Shown here piece after piece: positions 7,932 through 13,576 of a DNA stretch of 13,576 nucleotides. Positions within the stretch are counted from its first letter, which is position 1; every line of letters starts with the position of its first letter. The DNA is from Amoebophrya sp. AT5.2 (Eukaryota; Sar; Dinophyceae; Syndiniales; Amoebophryaceae): the NCBI GenBank assembly GCA_005223375.1, contig RXOD01005531.1, positions 1-13,576 of the forward strand. The letters are read 5' to 3'. The notes beneath the pieces are model-generated. The model was not told where the DNA came from and did no database searches. It worked only from the letters and a program-made list of their open reading frames with translations. The translations under genes were made by a program, and so were the position numbers.

Positions 7932-9427
7932 CCCGCCGGTTGTGGTGAGGGAGTGGTCGCTTACAGGGAGCAACAGCAAGGAGGAGAAGGACTGGAAACT
8001 AGGAAGATGCGGTTGCTTGCGGTTGCGGTGCGCTTGCGCACAAATGTGAAATTACCGACCACCAGGTATGGTCAACATGCGCGAATTCATACGTAGTTCG
8101 TGGAGGGGGCGTTGGTGGGGGGAATAATGGCGTGGGGCCTGATGTTTCAAGAAGCGACTTCTTCGGCAACAGGAAGAGTAGCGGGACACTTTTCAATGCT
8201 TCCGCGACGAGCACGATCGAGGTGGTTTTTCACGAAAGTATCATCCGAGAGCGACAGAGAGACAGTGGCACGAGATCGACGATCACAGAAGCGACGATCA
8301 CGGAAGAATCAAGAAATGCAAAGACGACGAAAACCGAAATCGACTCAGTCCGACAGACGAAGCTCTACTTCTCGCACACATGATAGATAAAGCCTGCACC
8401 TAGCAAAAAACCGAACCGAAGCACGTGTCCGTCCAGTCCGATGTTTTTATGATGAACAGCGAGAACGACTTTTGACACGACAAGTCAAGTTTCTGCTGCA
8501 CCACGACGTCCGACGTGTGGCCTTTGCTTTTCGCAGCGGGAAACAGATACAGAAAGCAGCGACTAGAACGAGGCGGCGTGCATGATGGATTGATTTTTTA
8601 TTGGTATGAGTCGCTGGGGCTGTATGGGGGGGATCTTCATCAATGTCACCTTTGTATCGATTCAACCTCCTCTGTACATAGCCGAAGTAAATGAGAGACA
8701 ATTCTTTGGTTCGCCATCCGTTGTTCGGGTGGACGAGACGGAGACGTGCTGAAGCTGATAGAAGATAAAGTAAGACTGAGCTGATGCTATATACTGAGTA
8801 TCAAACTGGTTCTATTTGTCTCGAGTTAGCCGCAGCTACTCTTGTCTGCTGCCGCGTGACAAGCCTCCGGCGAGCGCCGCAACGGAGCTGTTTTTCCGAT
8901 GCACAGCGCAGGACAGGAAGGCTCGTCCTTGGTGCCATAGAATCGAAGAGTCAATAATTTTCGGGTTCCCGGGTCCCGGCCTAAAAAACCTATTACTGTA
9001 AACTTAGGTTCTTTTAGTAATGGAGCCCTGCCTCCCCCCTCCGCCTCCTAGCAAGTGAGTTGCGCGCGCTCCTCTTGCCGCTCCCACCCCCGTTTTTTCG
9101 AAGTTGAAGATTACCGACGTGCAGTACTTACCTACGTGCAGAAGAGTTGAAGATCAGAGTCGGAGTTGGACATTCAAAATGGATATTTGTCAGCGACTGC
9201 AGCTCCGTGCATACTAGAATCCCACGTGCTGCAGCTGCTCTGCTGCCACCTCGCGGCAGGTGCAATCTGCGAACAAGGAGCTGCCGCCCTTTTCGTTTCT
9301 ACGTAAAAAAACTGCAGTGAAGAAGATAGATGAGATGAAGACAGGCATAAATGATTGGTACTAGTATGGTGAATTTGAAAAGAACTACCCCATGGGACAA
9401 GCTAGAAGTAGGCGCTCCTTGTTCGAC
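7932..9427. other. No recognisable gene; BART upstream and PP2A downstream regions
   Basis: This 1.5-kb stretch contains the 5' flank of the BART gene and the 3' flank of the PP2A gene. No convincing protein was found. A plus-strand frame with ATG near 8127 ends in an Arg/Ser-rich tail (to 8390) but resembles no family and lies next to low-complexity G-rich DNA. There is no AATAAA just after the PP2A stop on the sense strand. Direct copies of tacgtgcag-like bases occur around 9118-9142 without evident meaning. Confidence 0.5.
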
Positions 9428-11503
9428 TCAAATGAAATAGTCGGGAATGCGCTTGACCGGCGGCACGACCTCTGGCATGGCACCGTCCTGGGTTTCCCGT
9501 GGCGCGGCGTCGAACTGGAGGAGCGTGTATTTCAGATGCTCGTCTATCTCCATCACCGCGGCTTGGTTACCTGGTAGACGTAGTTGAGGTGTGGACGGTT
9601 CTGAATTGAAACACCAGCAGCAGACACACAAAAACAACTGTTCATCCCAACTCTACAGAGACGAAGCCCCGTTTCAGCCCTTACAAGGAGGTACAAACAA
9701 GCATCGAGAGCAGCGAATTAAAAAATCTTTCGGGGTTATTTGTGACTATCGCACAACCAAGAAGAACTGTAGCTGTACCGCATCGGTAGCAGTAATTTGG
9801 CGCGGAGAAGATGGTGACAACGTTCCTCTCGTGGGACCATGTGTAGCCTTCCATCACCAGTTGATGTGCGCGGCCGATCAGCTTCAGACCGTTCGTATGG
9901 TTGAACCTGGTTCGTTTTTTTCGTCAACATACAAACATGGGCAAGATTCAGGAAGAAGTCGAACCAAATCAAAAATGCACGAGAAGTAGAGCGTAGTTCG
10001 GTGTTCATTAAGTATCTATAATAGAAAGTACGTTTCTGAGACGTCTTGGCCGAAGGTGTAGCCGGCGCCGCGGGGCGAAATCCCCCAGCCGCAGCGGTCG
10101 TCCGGGTCCGACCAGAGGATGTCGCACATCGGCCCCTCGTGCGGGACCTCGACTACTCGGTCCAGTTCACGAATGTTGTCCAGCGTGTCGATGCCTGGCG
10201 AGATCCGGATGCGATTAATATCGGGGAAGAATGAAAAATATCAATCATTGCGCATGATGAAGCAACACAACGACAAAGGCAGCCAAAGTGAAGCTGATGT
10301 TCTTGTTAGTTCTCTGTCTCTCCTCAAAGTGCTGCTGGTATAAAATAAAGGTAAACTTCGGTTGGAGTACTGGGTGAGAGGCCCCCGTGCTGGCACAGAA
10401 TTTGGTCCTCTATGAGCGCCGTCAGCGGCAGCGCGTCGAAGGCGTCGGTAAAACACCTGTCAGGTAGCAGTTTGGGCTTTCAGCAGTCTTCTATCTTGTA
10501 TCTTTCTGCGCGCCTGGGCCTGACGCGCGGTCGTGCTGATCACACTGCTGAATAAACAAACAATGATGAGTCTTCATCTGCATCAGCAAATAAGAAGCAA
10601 CAGTACCTCCATATCTCGCTGCTGCCGTATGTCCGGACGCATTCGTCGAAAAAACCGTAGACCTGAGTGACCTGCCTACTCTCGTGGTTTCCCCGGATAA
10701 TGCACACCATGTCGCGATACCTGGGCATAATGAATTCATCGCGTTGCACTTGCAGGTGCTGTTAAATAAAGTACCGCTTCATGAAACGGAAAACCAAACA
10801 GGACTACAAACGAAATCATCCTACCTTATTAAGACACATCAGCATCAACATCAAGTCTGGTATAGATACAGATACGTACTGTACAACTAGTAGTAGTACC
10901 TCAGCTTATAGAGGAACATAAGCGTGACGGTGAGCACTGAGTAGTATCCCCGGTCGACGTAGTCGCCCAAAAATAGCAGGTTCGTCTCCGGTGGTGAGCC
11001 CACTATTGTGAACAGCTCCTGTGTTTAAGCGTCGTGAATCAAAATCGTGCTCGTGTTCGTGGCGAATACTTTGTAGTAGTGCATTTGCTGATCTTGTTCT
11101 TGATTCGGTTTCTTCAGTTTCAGGTGCTGATGTTTCGAGGCGCTACCAGGTGTTGTGATCACGGGTATTAGCAGTAAGTGCAGATCGTCCCGAGCTTAAA
11201 AAACTACGCTACTTGTTCTCCAGATGTCTGCTGCAGGTGCAGAGTTGTACATCAACTGAATTACTATACTGTACGTATAAGTACCTTTAAGTCTATGAAC
11301 TGCCCGTGCAAGTCGCCGCACACCGTGACGGGGCACTTTACTATGGCCACGTTACTCTCCTCGCTGAGTATTGTTTTTGTTCGCTGCGTGAGCTCCTTGG
11401 TCTCCGCCTCGCTCAGCTCCTTCATGTTCAGGACTTGGGCTATTTGCTGGTCGAGCCTCGTCGCCTCTGACGGCGTCAGCCGGGCGGACCGCTGCATTGC
11501 CAT
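9428..11503 (-). CDS. PPP2C: Serine/threonine protein phosphatase 2A catalytic subunit, seven exons
   Basis: Exons in transcript order: 11285-11503, 10900-11018, 10607-10720, 10371-10456, 10032-10194, 9779-9906, 9428-9570. Joined they give 972 nt, 323 residues plus TGA; human PP2A-C has 309. All six junctions keep phase. The metal and active-site signatures are all present: GDLHG (Asp64, His66), GDYVDRG (Asp92, Arg96), RGNHE (Asn124, His125), HGG (His174), SPRGAG (Arg221), RAHQ (His248) and APNYCYRCG. The [16 protein letters not shown] and [20 protein letters not shown] segments favour PP2A over PP4/PP6. The enzyme removes phosphate from Ser/Thr residues and normally works with scaffold A and regulatory B subunits. 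The ATG at 11503 is chosen because an in-frame TAG lies upstream (11551-11549). Oddities: a C-terminal Ile instead of Leu, a longer acidic tail insert, and Cys214 where Gly is usual. Introns are 266, 179, 150, 176, 125 and 208 nt, all GTAC...AG. Confidence 0.96.
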
Positions 11504-13513
11504 TTTGTGCTGGTTCAGGATCAGGAAGAGCTTCTGGTGCTGCCGAAGCTATGTTCTTTCACCGAAGATTGCTCAACGATGCTCCTTCTACTCCGAGAGC
11601 GGTGCTGGCACAGTGTTAGGCAGCTGCGGGCCGGATTGCTCGGGCCCTGTTCTTGCAGAACCCGGATCTGCTCGCGGTGCTGGCGGACACAAATAGAGAA
11701 GTCGCTCCCCCGGCTGTTCTTGGCGAAGAAGCTGCTTCTGCCAATAGATACCACTCTGTCGCTGCCGCGGGACTTGCACTAGTGGAAAAGAAAGGGGTTC
11801 TGGAGAGAGGCTGCGGGTGCAAAGCCGGTCACTCCTGCAAGTCGATTCCCTAGCGGCGTTCGCCTGTTGCGTTCATGCGCTGCGTTGCGTTGCCACAGTC
11901 AGGCGCGCGAGAACTTTGTGCCGCAGCCGAAAGGGATTTGATTTCTTTTTCTCGTCTACTGCACCCGCCTGTACTAGCGCTGGTTTGTTCCCTGTGGCAG
12001 CGCCTCTCCGTGTTTTTCTCTTTTTGGCCCTGCACCTGGAGTACGGATTTAGCTCGCTAGAACTGGACCGGACCCAGGCTGGCAGCTGGTCAAGATCGGT
12101 GTTATCCACTAGGTTCCTCTTGTTTCCTGCAGTGGAGCCGAACGCAAGCACCCCTCGAAGCGGTACTAGCCAAATGTTGTTAGGTCGCGGAACTGCAGTC
12201 GAGCTGCTGAGTTGCAGTTTAGAGGCCTTACGGTCCCTAAACAGAGGCAACCGCAAGGACCGACCTCCACTTTTAGATAGGGTCGTCGAGGCCGAGCACA
12301 CTCCGGTTTTCGATTTCGCGTCGTCGGAGTGTGGTGACTCTGGCTCCTGGTGACCGTGACGTCGGCGTCGCGTATTATCTCCTCGCCGCTAGCGCGCTGC
12401 AACTGTTCCGGGACCTCACCTTCGGCTGCCCCGGTTGTGGAGGTACTGCCAGTTCGTCCAGCGGACTCAATCAATGCGAATGAATGCGAGGACGACGGCC
12501 CGTTATTTTATCCTGGCAATCGGGCTACCGCTACGAGCAAAATGGTGCTAGGAACTCCTCGTCCTCCGCGAGTAAAAAGTCTTCACTAAGAGTAGACTCA
12601 GGTTACTTGCGTTCGATTCAAAAATCGCGATCACGAAATGAGTATAAGCGAGTCAGATTCAGTCTCAAAATCAGAGGACTGTAATCTATTTGTTAGCGCT
12701 CGTGCCGCTGACTACAGCTCGATCGAAGGAATGAGATATTCATTGTGCCGCCCCACCTATCTACGAATCATAGAGATGGACATGGAGTATTTCTGCTCAA
12801 CAAAAAAAGACCACCGCCTGGTTCTGCTCGCTCGAATTGTGTACAAGAAAGCCGTTAGCCTTAGGGTTAGGAGCCGTAATATTGTCCTACTACGTATTGG
12901 CTACTGTCTCACCGATAGTCTCACCGATCGCGACCGGTGCCGTTGAGGCTAGAACCGTGGGGATCAAGAACCCCAATTTCGGAAAAACAGATTTTTGGAG
13001 CGAGAAGAGAGCACAGCATCCGCTGTTCGGGTCCCCTCATGATATTGATTATATTCCTGGGGCGAATTCTAGTAGTTTGTGGAGCTTTGCATTGGTCGCG
13101 ATTTCTTTCACAGAGAGATCAACACTTCTCAGCCTTGTGAGTGATAGGTACAACGGACACTACTTTCCTCCACCGCTCCTCAGCACCTTCTGGTTCTGCT
13201 CCAAATCCACATGGGCTGGGACTGGGAGATTGTCGTTCTTGCTAGAAGAACATGAAAGAATACGTAATAGTGGCCGCAAGTGAAAATTTTTGTCGTCGAA
13301 CATCTCACTGGCGGTCGTCTTGCGACACGAAAAAAATCAGCAAAGCGCAGCAAGGTTCAAGGTCTCGGACGTCCTGGATCGTCCTCGCCGTCAAAGATTC
13401 CTCAGTAGGCATCCGATGCGGAGCCGGAGGCAGCCGAAGACCAACCCAGCACAGCGAGGGAGTATGAGTTACAGTGATTGAATACTTTCATTTCATCCAA
13501 TTCGAGTTCACTT
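11504..13513. other. No recognisable gene; upstream region of PP2A
   Basis: About 2 kb upstream of the PP2A start. Open frames exist on both strands, up to about 178 codons on plus (11817-12353) and 142 on minus (11873-12301), but their starts are not ATG and their compositions (Arg/Ser/Leu-rich) suggest chance frames. The longest with a true ATG is 12638-12946 (102 codons, plus), of no recognisable family. A 12-bp unit is duplicated at 12906-12928. The PP2A promoter should lie in the left part; no TATA-like element stands out. Confidence 0.45.
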
Positions 13514-13576
13514 CTAGTACTTTCCTCCGCCGCCCACACTGAACTTTCCTCCCTTGCCCCCCGCCGTTCCTGGCGG
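13514..13576 (-). CDS. Possible C-terminus or exon end of a Gly/Lys-rich protein entering from the right edge
   Basis: On the minus strand the frame is open from the window edge for 20 codons and reads PPGTAGGKGGKF, then SVGGGGKY, to TAG (13516-13514). Gly/Lys periodicity over such a short piece could be chance in G-rich DNA. The stop overlaps the string AA|GTACTAG, which equals the GTACT donor used in the neighbouring genes, so this may be an exon ending at 13519 rather than a terminus. If real, it would be a third minus-strand gene in the same orientation. Too short to name. Confidence 0.25.
   Translation of the reverse strand, partial: PPGTAGGKGGKFSVGGGGKY

Noticed and set aside
8127..8390. 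Arg/Ser-rich frame opposite and upstream of the BART gene
   Set aside because: Low-complexity composition in a purine-rich stretch; no domain and no splice support.
10721..10758. Alternative acceptor TTTATTTAACAG before PP2A exon 3
   Set aside because: It would add 38 nt, break the reading frame, and insert residues absent from PP2A; the acceptor at 10721 restores the conserved sequence exactly.
9257..11240. Recurrent CAGGTGC (9257, 10753, 11121, 11234)
   Set aside because: More frequent than chance alone would suggest, but the same 7-mer also occurs in the retrotransposon (1099, 1364, 3216), and it has no fixed position relative to splice sites.
11873..12301. 142-codon minus-strand frame upstream of PP2A
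   Set aside because: It begins at GTG, not ATG, overlaps a longer plus-strand frame, and its Ser/Arg-rich content matches nothing recognisable. It could be an exon but nothing supports that.
12859..12872. Telomere-like TTAGGGTTAGG
   Set aside because: Less than two repeat units, expected by chance; not a telomere or an interstitial array.
12906..12928. 12-bp direct duplication (gtctcaccgat unit)
   Set aside because: Only two copies with no further structure; probably a simple slippage duplication.
12638..12946. 102-codon plus-strand frame with a true ATG
   Set aside because: No family resemblance, no GTAC donor or AG|G acceptor logic at its ends, and a length expected by chance in 2 kb of stop-poor DNA.
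12837..13283. Plus-strand frame with a hydrophobic, signal-peptide-like start
   Set aside because: The start codon is TTG and no in-frame ATG precedes it; the hydrophobic run alone is weak evidence.

Overview
This is a eukaryotic, protist-like window. The evidence is a Ty1/copia retrotransposon beside two spliced nuclear genes: a BART-domain protein (2 exons) and the catalytic subunit of protein phosphatase 2A (PP2A-C, 7 exons). Introns are short (82-266 nt). All PP2A acceptors read AG|G and lack a polypyrimidine tract. The AG|G acceptor and the single-strand gene arrangement would suit a dinoflagellate-related alveolate, but this is inference from style only; I cannot name the organism.

Layout. 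1-5344 (+): gag-pol of a Ty1/copia element, cut by the left window edge, with zinc knuckle, aspartic protease, DDE integrase, reverse transcriptase and RNase H all in one frame. That frame is broken by only two in-frame stops: a TGA exactly at the gag/pol boundary (1073) and a TAG between RT and RNase H (4709). A G-rich polypurine tract (5491-5501) and a probable 3' LTR starting with TG at 5502 follow. 5898-7183: no recognisable gene. 7184-7931 (-): BART-domain protein. 7932-9427: no recognisable gene. 9428-11503 (-): complete 323-residue PP2A-C, rebuilt exon by exon with every splice phase checked. 11504-13513: no recognisable gene. 13514-13576 (-): Gly/Lys-rich open frame entering from the right edge, either a gene's C-terminus or an exon end.

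How the parts relate. The two host genes lie on the same strand, head to tail. The retrotransposon lies on the opposite strand and converges on the 3' end of the BART gene. I see no functional link between the two host genes.

The most striking signal is the splice donor. All seven inferred introns, in two unrelated genes, begin GTAC (five of them GTACT) instead of the usual GTAAGT/GTRAGT, while GTAAGT strings in flanking non-coding DNA are not used. The second is the gag/pol TGA, followed 20 nt later by a small stem-loop, which suggests stop-codon readthrough. The third is a PP2A-C tail ending in Ile instead of the near-invariant, methylated Leu.
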